Shown in pieces: positions 1-6,559 of a DNA stretch of 7,121 nt (its first letter is position 1; each line of letters starts with the position of its first letter). Location of the stretch: contig WBUV01000163.1 of NCBI GenBank assembly GCA_008933525.1, positions 1 to 7,121 of the forward strand, read 5' to 3'. Position numbers and translations under genes: made by a program. The notes beneath the pieces were generated by a model, which saw only the letters and a list, made by a program, of their open reading frames with translations, had not been told where the DNA came from and made no database searches. This stretch comes from Bacteroidales bacterium (GTDB taxonomy: Bacteria > Bacteroidota > Bacteroidia > Bacteroidales > Tenuifilaceae).

Positions 1-160
1 CAGACATATATACAGAGTAATCAATATTGCTAATATTTTCCTTACGAATTGCTGCAAGTTCCTTTGATACTCCTAGTTCTGGAGTTTTACTACAATTAAT
101 TGCAAGTAACGATACTATTGCAACGGTAATTGATTTAACTGAGAATAGTTGCTTAATCAT
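1..160 (-). CDS. M1-family aminopeptidase-like lipoprotein, N-terminal fragment
   Basis: This is a partial gene: the ATG is at 160 and 53 codons read leftward to the window edge without a stop. The product starts with a basic residue, a hydrophobic stretch (about residues 9-22) and Cys23 in the context LLAINC, so it looks like a lipoprotein signal peptide, although Asn just before the Cys is unusual for a lipobox. The mature part reads ELGVSKELAAIRKENISNI and then an alternating hydrophobic strand. From memory, this closely resembles the start of Bacteroidota M1 zinc aminopeptidases (GVS-ELA-YRK-ISD-YD). The catalytic HExxH region would lie outside the window, so peptidase activity cannot be seen here. 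If correct, the protein is an envelope-anchored enzyme removing N-terminal residues from peptides. It is divergent from the MarR gene, with 91 bp between the two start codons. Confidence 0.62.
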   Translation of the reverse strand, partial: MIKQLFSVKSITVAIVSLLAINCSKTPELGVSKELAAIRKENISNIDYSVYMS

Positions 161-182
161 AACGGAAAGATTTACAGCTCTA

Positions 183-210
183 AAAATATACAATTACAGG
201 TTATAAACAA
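183..210 (-). promoter_or_regulatory. Candidate promoter of the M1-like peptidase gene
   Basis: On the minus strand, TATATTTT (190-183) matches the Bacteroidota -7 element TAnnTTTG at all but the last base. A TTG (210-208) lies 17 nt upstream as a possible -33 element. Transcription would start roughly 15-20 nt before the ATG at 160. The region is very A/T-rich, so a chance match is possible. Confidence 0.35.
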
Positions 211-216
211 TTATTC

Positions 217-224
217 TATATTTG
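217..224 (+). promoter_or_regulatory. -7 promoter element of the MarR gene
   Basis: TATATTTG matches the TAnnTTTG consensus exactly and lies 27 nt before the ATG at 252, implying a leader of about 20 nt. No convincing -33 TTG was found. The element contains the in-frame TTG at 222, which makes that codon an unlikely translation start. Confidence 0.5.
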
Positions 225-236
225 CTTTGCTCAAAT
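220..236. promoter_or_regulatory. Possible operator: inverted repeat ATTTG-N7-CAAAT
   Basis: Two 5-bp inverted arms (220-224 and 232-236) span the end of the -7 element and the predicted transcription start of the MarR gene. MarR proteins commonly repress their own promoters by binding imperfect palindromes there. The arms are short and A/T-rich, so this is only a candidate site. Confidence 0.2.
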
Positions 237-251
237 TTTGATATTAATCCG

Positions 252-683
252 ATGACTGATTTTGATAAAGAAATACTAAACCTGCCTTATAACCTCTACC
301 GCTCGGCAATATCAATCCGGAGCGAGATAACCCGAAGGTTAACCGACGAGTTTAAGGAAGATTTCACATCCGATTACTGGTATATCCTTAATATTATAAT
401 AGACAATGAGCCTGTTTCGAGCGCCCACTTATCCGAAATTACTGGACGCGATAGAGCTTCAATTTCTCGTACCTTGGGTTGCATGGAACGGCTCGATTTA
501 ATTCGAAGAGTCGATAACCCCGCCAACAAAAGGTCGGAGTTGATTTTATCAACTAAATTTGCCTTTGAATTTAAGGTTAGGGCAGAGGAGATAATTCGCG
601 AGGTGGTATCATCAACCCTAAAAGACCTGAAACCAATTGAATTGATGGAGCTGAATAGGATGTTGAGCGTAATATCTATTTAG
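252..683 (+). CDS. MarR-family transcriptional regulator
   Basis: This is a 143-residue cytoplasmic DNA-binding protein. It shows the MarR layout: an N-terminal helix for dimerisation (about 5-35), a winged helix-turn-helix (about 40-103) and a C-terminal dimerisation helix (about 105-140). The recognition helix reads RDRASISRTLGCMERLDLI (66-84) and is followed by the wing RRVDNPANKRSELILS. That is the family pattern of a helix with S-I-S-R, a D/N turn, an Arg and a strand ending in LS/LT. I chose the ATG at 252 over an in-frame TTG at 222, because the TTG lies inside a perfect promoter element and the extra residues match nothing in the family. Cys77, beside the recognition helix, is the only cysteine. 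The ligand and targets are unknown; the divergent M1 peptidase gene and its own promoter are the natural candidates. Confidence 0.85.
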   Translation: MTDFDKEILNLPYNLYRSAISIRSEITRRLTDEFKEDFTSDYWYILNIIIDNEPVSSAHLSEITGRDRASISRTLGCMERLDLIRRVDNPANKRSELILSTKFAFEFKVRAEEIIREVVSSTLKDLKPIELMELNRMLSVISI

Positions 684-697
684 TTACTGGGTAAATA

Positions 698-753
698 GGA
701 GAATAAGTAATTAAGATATTAAGTTAATTCTCCACAAAATTACTCAATAACTT
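698..753. repeat. Degenerate 8-nt repeats in inverted arrangement
   Basis: Downstream of the MarR stop there are three tandem units, AAGTAATT (705-712), AAGATATT (713-720) and AAGTTAATT (721-729). Two related units follow in the opposite orientation, read on the minus strand as AAGTTATT (753-746) and GAGTAATT (745-738). In addition, GGAGAAT (698-704) is inverted as ATTCTCC (727-733). The segment can fold into either of two competing hairpins. No T-run follows, so a standard terminator is not supported; it may be a remnant of a short intergenic repeat family. Confidence 0.4.
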
Positions 754-840
754 CCCTCATTAAACCTTCACGCTCTCGCTTGGTCTTATCCAAAAATCAA
801 CTAATTAGCAACAAAATTTTTCTGTGAACATTAAAGCAGT

Positions 841-848
841 TACTTTTG
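841..848 (+). promoter_or_regulatory. -7 promoter element of the M3 peptidase gene
   Basis: TACTTTTG matches TAnnTTTG exactly, 22 nt before the ATG at 871, giving a leader of about 15 nt. A TCTG at about 820-824 is the nearest thing to a -33 element and is weak. The exact -7 match supports separate transcription of the peptidase rather than read-through from the MarR gene. Confidence 0.5.
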
Positions 849-870
849 TTGCCTTTAAATAATATTGAAA

Positions 871-2979
871 ATGGTAAGAATTAGTAAAACAATTACAGCG
901 ATGATTATTGTACTTTCAGTAGTATCGTGCAATCAGGAGAAGCAGAATGAGAATCCTTTATTGGCAGAGTTTAGCACTCCATTCCAAACTCCTCCGTTCG
1001 ATAAAATTAAGCACGAGCACTATGTGCCTGCTATTGACTCGGCAATTGCTGAGGCTAAGGGCGAAATCGACAGGATAATCAATAACTCAGAGGAGCCAAC
1101 CTTTGAGAACACCATTGCAGCATTGGATGCAAGTGGACGTAGATTGAGTATGGTTTCGAACATACTATTCAATTTGAATGGCGCCGAAACCGATACAGTG
1201 CTTCAGCGAATTGTTCGTGAAGTATCTCCAAAGCTAACCGATTTTAGCAACGATGTTAGTTTAAATCCTCAGCTTTTTGAGCGTATTAAGACCGTTTGGA
1301 ATATGCGTGATTCTTTGAACTTAACCGTTGAGCAAAAAACATTGCTCGATAACTCCTACAAGGGTTTTGTTCGCAGCGGTGCAAATCTAAACGATGAGGA
1401 TAAAGAGAAGTTTAGAGCAATTAGTAAGGAGTTAGCAGACTTAAGTCTACAATTCAGTGAGAATTTATTGGCTGAGACCAATGCATACACTCTGCGTATT
1501 AAGGATGAGAAGGATTTAGCTGGCCTACCTCAAAGTTTAATCGATGCCGCGGCGCTAACCGCAAAGGATAAGGGTATTGAAGGCTGGGCCTTTACTCTTG
1601 ATTATCCAATGTATGGCCCATTCATGAAGTATGCCGAAAACCGCGAGTTAAGAAAGGAACTTTACACTGCTTATGCCAATAGGTGTTTCAAAGGTAATGA
1701 GTTCGATAATCAGGAAATTGCCAAGAAAATTGCAAATCTTCGTCTTCAGCGAGCAAATATTTTAGGTTTTTCAAACTACGCAAACTTTGTTCTTGAGGAG
1801 CGTATGGCTAAAAGCTCCGACAATGTTAACAAGTTTTTGCAGCACTTAGTTGATGCTTCAATCCCTGCCACTAAACTTGAGGTTGAAGAACTTAAAAAGT
1901 TTGCAGCAGAACAGGGATTTAAAGGTAGTATTGAGCGTTGGGACTGGTCGTTCTACACCGAGAAACTTAAAATGAGCAAGTATAGCTACAATGAGGAGGA
2001 TGTTAAACCTTACTTCCAACTCGAAAAAGTTATTGATGGAGTATTTATGCTTACCAATAAACTTTATGGTTTAACCTATAAACCTAACGCTAACATTCCT
2101 GTTTACCATGCCGATGTTAAGGCTTACGAGGTTTACGACGAGTCTGGTAAACTTATATCGATTCTTTATCTCGATTTCTTCCCACGTGCAGGTAAGAGTG
2201 GTGGTGCTTGGATGACATCTTTCCGTTCGCAATACAAAGAAGCTGGTGTTGATGTTCGTCCATTCGTTTCTATTGTAACCAATTTTACAAAACCTACTGA
2301 AAAGGATCCATCCTTACTAACTTTTGATGAGTTTACAACATTCCTTCACGAATTTGGACACGCTTTGCACGGAATGCTTACAGAGTGTACTTACTCATCG
2401 GTGAGTGGAACTAGCGTTTATCGGGATTTTGTTGAATTACCATCGCAAATTCTTGAGAATTGGGCAACACAAAAGGAGTACTTAGATTTATTTGCTGTTC
2501 ACTATAAAACTGGCGAAAAAATGCCACAGGAATTAATTCAAAAAATTATTGATAGCGAAAATTTTCAAGCAGGTTATTTCTCCTTACGTCAGTTAGGATT
2601 TGGAATTCTCGATATGAACTGGCACAGTATCGAAAAGCCTGTTACCGTTTCTGTGGATGAGTTCGAAAAGAAATCGATTGGTAAGTTCGATGTTCTTCCC
2701 TCAGTTAAAGGAACCAATATGAGTGTTGGTTTTGGTCATATATTTGAAGGAGGCTATGCTGCTGGTTACTATAGCTATAAATGGGCTGAAGTTTTAGATG
2801 CAGATGCTTTTGAAGTATTCAAGCAACATGGAATTTTCGATAAGGAGACTGCAAAATCGTTCCGCGACAATATCCTTTCAAAGGGTGGTAGTGAACATCC
2901 AATGGAATTATACAAACGTTTCCGTGGTCAGGAACCAACCATTGATGCTTTACTTATACGTAGTGGTTTGAAAAAGTAA
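871..2979 (+). CDS. dcp: M3-family zinc metallopeptidase lipoprotein, Dcp type (peptidyl-dipeptidase)
   Basis: This 702-residue protein is close in length to E. coli Dcp (about 680), with a lipoprotein signal peptide added. The signal is a hydrophobic stretch ending in LSVVSC, with Cys20 as the lipidation site; the residues after it (NQEKQ) do not look like a surface-export signal, so a periplasm-facing location is likely. The N-terminal part has the family's opening PLL-FSTPF-TPPFD-I-HEHY. The active site is intact: HEFGH at 493-497 gives two zinc-binding His and the catalytic Glu494, and Glu522 in DFVELPSQ, 29 residues after the first His, is the third zinc ligand. Upstream is GGAWM (444-448), and downstream is H623 followed by the Gly/Tyr-rich loop GGYAAGYYSY (627-636) used for substrate binding in the family. 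Known members remove C-terminal dipeptides from oligopeptides. I prefer the ATG at 871 to an in-frame TTG at 865. Oligopeptidase A-like specificity cannot be fully excluded. Confidence 0.92.
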   Translation: MVRISKTITAMIIVLSVVSCNQEKQNENPLLAEFSTPFQTPPFDKIKHEHYVPAIDSAIAEAKGEIDRIINNSEEPTFENTIAALDASGRRLSMVSNILFNLNGAETDTVLQRIVREVSPKLTDFSNDVSLNPQLFERIKTVWNMRDSLNLTVEQKTLLDNSYKGFVRSGANLNDEDKEKFRAISKELADLSLQFSENLLAETNAYTLRIKDEKDLAGLPQSLIDAAALTAKDKGIEGWAFTLDYPMYGPFMKYAENRELRKELYTAYANRCFKGNEFDNQEIAKKIANLRLQRANILGFSNYANFVLEERMAKSSDNVNKFLQHLVDASIPATKLEVEELKKFAAEQGFKGSIERWDWSFYTEKLKMSKYSYNEEDVKPYFQLEKVIDGVFMLTNKLYGLTYKPNANIPVYHADVKAYEVYDESGKLISILYLDFFPRAGKSGGAWMTSFRSQYKEAGVDVRPFVSIVTNFTKPTEKDPSLLTFDEFTTFLHEFGHALHGMLTECTYSSVSGTSVYRDFVELPSQILENWATQKEYLDLFAVHYKTGEKMPQELIQKIIDSENFQAGYFSLRQLGFGILDMNWHSIEKPVTVSVDEFEKKSIGKFDVLPSVKGTNMSVGFGHIFEGGYAAGYYSYKWAEVLDADAFEVFKQHGIFDKETAKSFRDNILSKGGSEHPMELYKRFRGQEPTIDALLIRSGLKK

Positions 2980-2989
2980 TACGATTTAT

Positions 2990-3041
2990 TAATATAGAAT
3001 TAAGAAAGGGGCAATTTTGCCCCTTTCTTAATTCTATATTA
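2990..3041. terminator. Bidirectional terminator hairpin, perfect 25-bp arms
   Basis: The segment is a perfect palindrome except for two central T's. Its GC core is AAAGGGGC/GCCCCTTT and its outer arms are A/T-rich. It starts 10 nt after the M3 stop codon and lies 33 nt beyond the stop of the convergent minus-strand gene. The TTTCTT after the GC core on both strands, and its position between convergent genes, support termination in both directions. Confidence 0.85.
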
Positions 3042-3074
3042 TTTGATTCAAAATTAGTGTAGTGTTGAAGTTTT

Positions 3075-3704
3075 TTAAGGAAAAAAAGGATTTCTAAAAC
3101 CATTAAAAGTGTTTTGGTTTTGGGCATTCACAAAGTTAAAACTTGCGCCAATACTAGTTTTATCGCTAATTTTATAGTTAAAACCTACACCGTACATTTG
3201 TTTGTTGTAATTTCCAATGCCGTTCATTAAGGGAGAGTAAAAGGTTTGGTTCTGCGATACCGACCCCATTGCGTAAACGCTAAACCTATTGGTGAAGTTG
3301 TACTGAGTATATGCCCAGGCTTGGTAAGGATTGGCCGATGTTTGAGCTTGGACTTGGCCAACTTCGTTTGGAACACTCATCCCGTGGAATCCATTTCTGG
3401 ATAATGTAACCCCTGCAATAACCTGCAATTTTTGATTTGGAGAGTATGAAATACTTGGTGCAACATATGAGTTTGACATTCCCATGCCATTTCCCATAAA
3501 GGAATAACCTGTACCCAATGATAGACCATAGTTTACACCAGGCTTAATTACTCCAAAAGGGGTTATAATTGCTGTAGAATCGTATGTTTGTTCTTGGTTA
3601 AATCCAGGGTTGTAGATTTTATGTAAATCCTGAACTAACTGAGCATTAGAGTCTAAATTAAACAACCCAAGTGCTATTATCAATGTAATAAATCTATTAA
3701 TCAT
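3075..3704 (-). CDS. Predicted small outer-membrane beta-barrel protein, unknown family
   Basis: I do not recognise this 209-residue protein. It begins with a clear Sec signal peptide: Asn3-Arg4, a hydrophobic core (about 5-15) and a cleavage site after Ala21 in DSNA-QLVQ, a typical Bacteroidota type I site. The mature part is rich in Asn, Gln, Gly, Tyr and Ser, has no cysteine, and alternates hydrophobic with polar residues in repeated strands separated by glycine/asparagine turns. Examples are VNYGLSLGTGYSF, YVAPSISYS, LQVIAGVTLS, WAYTQYNFT, FSVYAMGSVS, QMYGVGFNYKI and TSIGASFNFV. This suggests an outer-membrane barrel of about eight strands. It ends in NPFFP rather than the usual single terminal Phe. 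It is monocistronic, with its own promoter, and converges on the M3 gene. PorP/SprF was considered, but the protein is shorter and lacks that family's opening. Confidence 0.72.
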   Translation of the reverse strand: MINRFITLIIALGLFNLDSNAQLVQDLHKIYNPGFNQEQTYDSTAIITPFGVIKPGVNYGLSLGTGYSFMGNGMGMSNSYVAPSISYSPNQKLQVIAGVTLSRNGFHGMSVPNEVGQVQAQTSANPYQAWAYTQYNFTNRFSVYAMGSVSQNQTFYSPLMNGIGNYNKQMYGVGFNYKISDKTSIGASFNFVNAQNQNTFNGFRNPFFP

Positions 3705-3724
3705 AATTCAAAATTTATTATAAG

Positions 3725-3752
3725 CAAACATACAAAAAACAATAAAGTTCAA
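3725..3752 (-). promoter_or_regulatory. Promoter of the small barrel protein gene
   Basis: On the minus strand, TATGTTTG (3732-3725) matches the TAnnTTTG element exactly. A TTG (3752-3750) lies 17 nt upstream as the -33 element. The leader before the ATG at 3704 would be about 14 nt and is A/T-rich, with no Shine-Dalgarno sequence. Confidence 0.5.
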
Positions 3753-3791
3753 GACCTTTCATTAGTTATTTTTTTATAAGTTCAATATGGT

Positions 3792-3799
3792 TATCTTTA
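3792..3799 (+). promoter_or_regulatory. Candidate -7 element of the Omp28-family gene
   Basis: TATCTTTA fits TAnnTTTG except for the last base and lies 40 nt before the ATG at 3840. It sits in the 135-bp divergent gap shared with the small barrel gene. No clear -33 TTG precedes it, so support is weak. Confidence 0.3.
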
Positions 3800-3839
3800 C
3801 ATCACCTTTAAAAAATATTAAAATCTAAATTGTTTAATT

Positions 3840-4934
3840 ATGAAAAGTATCAAATCCTTTTTTTCTTTCTTAACAATAGGTATGCTTTTTTTTGTTTTTA
3901 CAAGTTGCAAAGAGGAAACAAGTTTGCCCAATGTTAAAACAATCTTTTCTCATGCTAATACCACGTCTACCAGTGCTACATGTGGTGGTCAAATTTTAGA
4001 TGATGGGAATGCCTCAATTATTTCAAAAGGTGTAGTATGGGGCAGGTCAATTTATCCAACAGTTGAGAATAATATCGGAATTACCGATGAAGGTTCTGGT
4101 ATTGCAGAATTTACAAGTAACATTAGTGATTTAACTCCTTCAACATTGTATTACGTTCGTGCATATGCAATAAATTCAAATGGAGTAGGGTATGGCGAAC
4201 AATTTTCATTTACTTCTTTGGAAGAACCTTGGTTGGCTAAACATATTACAAATATTCTTATTGAGGACTATACTGCAACATGGTGTGGATATTGTCCACG
4301 GGTACATTATGCAATAAAAGCAGTAACAGAGGAAAACGAAAATATTCATGCTATGGCGATATATGAAGATTCTGATAAAAGATACTCTAATGTAAACCAG
4401 ATGATATCAATCTTCAATATAAGTGGATTTCCTACAGCAAAGGTTAACAGAAAATCAACCTGGGGTTACCCTGAGAACATGAATGGATTAACTAGTTTTT
4501 TAATTGCAAAAAGTCCTCTGGGTATTGCAATAGAATCTTCAATAAGCGTTTCTCTTGCAACAATTAAAGTAGAAATTGAATATGCAAAGAACTTTTATGA
4601 GGATTTGAAAGTAGTTGTATGTTTAACTGAAAGCAAACTAATTGGAAGTCAGGCAAATTACTACAGCGATGGTTTGGGTAACCCTATTGCTAATTTTGAA
4701 CACAACCATGTGTTACGAAAAGCAGCCACCGACATTTTTGGAGATTTGATTCCTGCGTCTGAGACACTAAAAGATAATAAATCGACTCGAAATTATAGTA
4801 TGCTTCTTGATGGATATGTTAAGGATAATTGTTCTATCGTAGTGTTTGTTGTTAATAGCAACAAAGAGGTATTGAATGTTCAAGAGGTTAAAGTAGGAGA
4901 AAGTAAAGGATTTCAATATATAACAAAGAAATAA
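3840..4934 (+). CDS. Omp28-related lipoprotein with FN3-like domain and thioredoxin-like CGYC motif
   Basis: This is a 364-residue lipoprotein. The signal peptide ends at Cys23 (FTSC), and the mature protein starts CKEE. That fits the K-(D/E)2 lipoprotein export signal described in Capnocytophaga, so a surface location is likely. Residues about 34-126 form an FN3-like beta domain with the Bacteroidota pattern SKGVVWG, LTPST-YYVRAYAINSNG-GYGE-FSFTS. From about 137 comes the Omp28 region: ILIEDYTATWCGYCP holds C149-G-Y-C152 in a thioredoxin-like setting, GFPT (Pro198) fits the cis-proline position, and HNHVLRK (288-294) is a family signature as I remember it. Other cysteines are at 48, 261 and 331. 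The biochemical role of Omp28 proteins is not established; disulfide exchange or binding is inferred from the CXXC. It has its own candidate promoter and converges on the DUF6029-TlpA operon. Confidence 0.87.
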   Translation: MKSIKSFFSFLTIGMLFFVFTSCKEETSLPNVKTIFSHANTTSTSATCGGQILDDGNASIISKGVVWGRSIYPTVENNIGITDEGSGIAEFTSNISDLTPSTLYYVRAYAINSNGVGYGEQFSFTSLEEPWLAKHITNILIEDYTATWCGYCPRVHYAIKAVTEENENIHAMAIYEDSDKRYSNVNQMISIFNISGFPTAKVNRKSTWGYPENMNGLTSFLIAKSPLGIAIESSISVSLATIKVEIEYAKNFYEDLKVVVCLTESKLIGSQANYYSDGLGNPIANFEHNHVLRKAATDIFGDLIPASETLKDNKSTRNYSMLLDGYVKDNCSIVVFVVNSNKEVLNVQEVKVGESKGFQYITKK

Positions 4935-4968
4935 AGTTAAAGGGGTGGAAGCACCCCTTTTTACTTTT
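4933..4968. terminator. Bidirectional terminator between Omp28 and DUF6029 genes
   Basis: The strong core is AGGGGTG (4941-4947), loop GAAG, CACCCCT (4952-4958), extended by two A-T pairs and then, across a small internal loop, by an AAAGT/ACTTT stem. TTTTTACTTTT follows on the plus strand and TTTAACTTT on the minus strand. The stem overlaps the Omp28 stop codon on one side and the DUF6029 stop codon on the other, so one hairpin serves both transcripts. Confidence 0.8.
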
Positions 4969-6550
4969 AAAATGTAGTTGATACCGAGACTCCTAATCCA
5001 GAATATGACGGAACCGGTTTACAAATTCCACCAGCACAAGAGTACCCTTCCTTATTTCGGCCCCAGTTTATAGCTATTCTCGATGCATTTCTAGTATAGC
5101 TAAATCCAAAATTGTAGTAGTGAGTATTTTTAGTAGAGTGCTCAATTATATCCGATACAAATAATGTCCATTTAGGTGCAACGCTCAATTCTGACATTAT
5201 ATAGGTCCAATTGTTCTCATTTTGGATAGGGAATAGCTCACTTAATTCAATCTTTAACCAAACATTGTTTTTCAACCTAATAGACGATTCAATAACAGTT
5301 ATGTTTGCCTTGATGACTCCGGAACCTCCAGTAATGGCTCCTTTATTGTATTCCTGATTGATAAATGATACGTTGGTTTTGAATCCGGATGAAAACTTCT
5401 TTTCAATCTCCACACTAATGTCATTGTAAAATAGAGTATCGCCAATTGAGAAATAATTTGAATTATTGGAGTCTGTTTTCCAATACCTCGATATGTTAAA
5501 GTTTACTTTTAATCCTTTTGCCCAAGTAATGCTTGTATTTCTAGGAACAGAGTAGAAAACATCCAATTGCCCACCAATTTCATCTATTAATTGACTTGAA
5601 TAGGGATGGAAATTGGCCAGCATATATTTGTGTTGTTTTGTTAAGGCTGGTATGTAGTTAATTTTTGAGTAATCATCCTCTCTTTCCGACCTATAATCAA
5701 TATTTTCTATCCGTCGTAATGAAAGTGTTGATCCAAAGCCTTTTGCAGTGATAGTTTGCTGAAGAAGTAAAGCGCTACCTTCGTTATATGTAATTTGACC
5801 CGAATGTATTTGTTGCGGTTCTTTTTGTTTATTTACATACTCAGCATTAACACTATAAGCCTTATATTCAAATTTTAATCTGCTGGCAAAAGCATTAACC
5901 GAAGTTGGGATATTCTCATCGGGGCCAGTATAGGGCTGATATCTGTTTACAAAACTTCCTCCAATGCTCAATAAATAATTAGATTCATTGTTGAACATAG
6001 ACAGGATATCAATTTCACCATCAATACCTCTTATTGTTGATTCCCCATTATCAAGATATTTTCTTTGCTTTCCCCAAATAGCTTTAATAGTTGCCGATTT
6101 ATGTGGATTAAGTTTAAGGGAAAATCCATCTAAGGAATTGTTTATTCCCAAAGCACGCTCTTCGTAACTTCTGAAAATTAGACCATTCCCGAATTGTTCA
6201 TAGAAAGTCCCTACAGTAAAAGTGAATAGGGAGTCGTTGTACGATGCGTATCGGCCAGTTAACTTGTTTCCTTCAAGTAGTTGAGAATATCCAACTTGAG
6301 GGGGAAGGTACGCTTCGTATTGAATACCTGCTGTAAATTTTCCAATCTTATAGTCGAATTTAAAGTAAGTGTTCGATCCCAATTTATCATCAGGGGCAAT
6401 TGCGTTTACTGCACTATCAGTTTGGTAAAAATTGTTGTTACTTTCAAAACTTCCTGAGAATGTACCATTTTGTATAATCTGCCCAAAAATATCTGAGAAA
6501 GAAATGATGCTTATTAAAGCAGCAAGAAAAAGGTTTCTAATTGTGGTCAT
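4967..6550 (-). CDS. DUF6029-family predicted outer-membrane beta-barrel protein
   Basis: This 527-residue protein starts at the ATG at 6550; an in-frame TTG at 6556 adds only two residues and is less likely. A Sec signal peptide (hydrophobic residues about 7-17, cleavage near DIFG-QII) is followed by many alternating strands, ending VSVSTTF with the C-terminal Phe typical of outer-membrane barrels. I recognise DUF6029 from FKFDYKIGKFTAGIQYEAYLPPQVGY (split here as FKFDYKIGKF and TAGIQYEAYLP, about 65-85), then VGTFYEQFGNGLIFRSYEER-LGINN and a GKQRK segment. Its function is unknown. The only two cysteines are Cys505 and Cys510, in SCAGGICKPVP just before the last strand. The gene is the second of an operon, 9 nt after the TlpA-like gene, which suggests that this cysteine pair is a redox partner; that link is inference. 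Confidence 0.85.
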   Translation of the reverse strand: MTTIRNLFLAALISIISFSDIFGQIIQNGTFSGSFESNNNFYQTDSAVNAIAPDDKLGSNTYFKFDYKIGKFTAGIQYEAYLPPQVGYSQLLEGNKLTGRYASYNDSLFTFTVGTFYEQFGNGLIFRSYEERALGINNSLDGFSLKLNPHKSATIKAIWGKQRKYLDNGESTIRGIDGEIDILSMFNNESNYLLSIGGSFVNRYQPYTGPDENIPTSVNAFASRLKFEYKAYSVNAEYVNKQKEPQQIHSGQITYNEGSALLLQQTITAKGFGSTLSLRRIENIDYRSEREDDYSKINYIPALTKQHKYMLANFHPYSSQLIDEIGGQLDVFYSVPRNTSITWAKGLKVNFNISRYWKTDSNNSNYFSIGDTLFYNDISVEIEKKFSSGFKTNVSFINQEYNKGAITGGSGVIKANITVIESSIRLKNNVWLKIELSELFPIQNENNWTYIMSELSVAPKWTLFVSDIIEHSTKNTHYYNFGFSYTRNASRIAINWGRNKEGYSCAGGICKPVPSYSGLGVSVSTTF

Positions 6551-6559
6551 ATACAATAA

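Noticed and set aside
222..251. TTG start adding ten residues (MLCSNFDINP) to the MarR protein
   Set aside because: The TTG lies inside an exact TAnnTTTG promoter element, so it would be upstream of the transcript start.
698..733. GGAGAAT/ATTCTCC inverted repeat as an intrinsic terminator of the MarR gene
   Set aside because: The stem is only 7 bp with a long imperfect loop and no T-run follows. It is reported as repeat structure instead.
3075..3704. PorP/SprF (type IX secretion/gliding) assignment for the small barrel protein
   Set aside because: It is too short and lacks the family's opening motif; only the general barrel character is shared.
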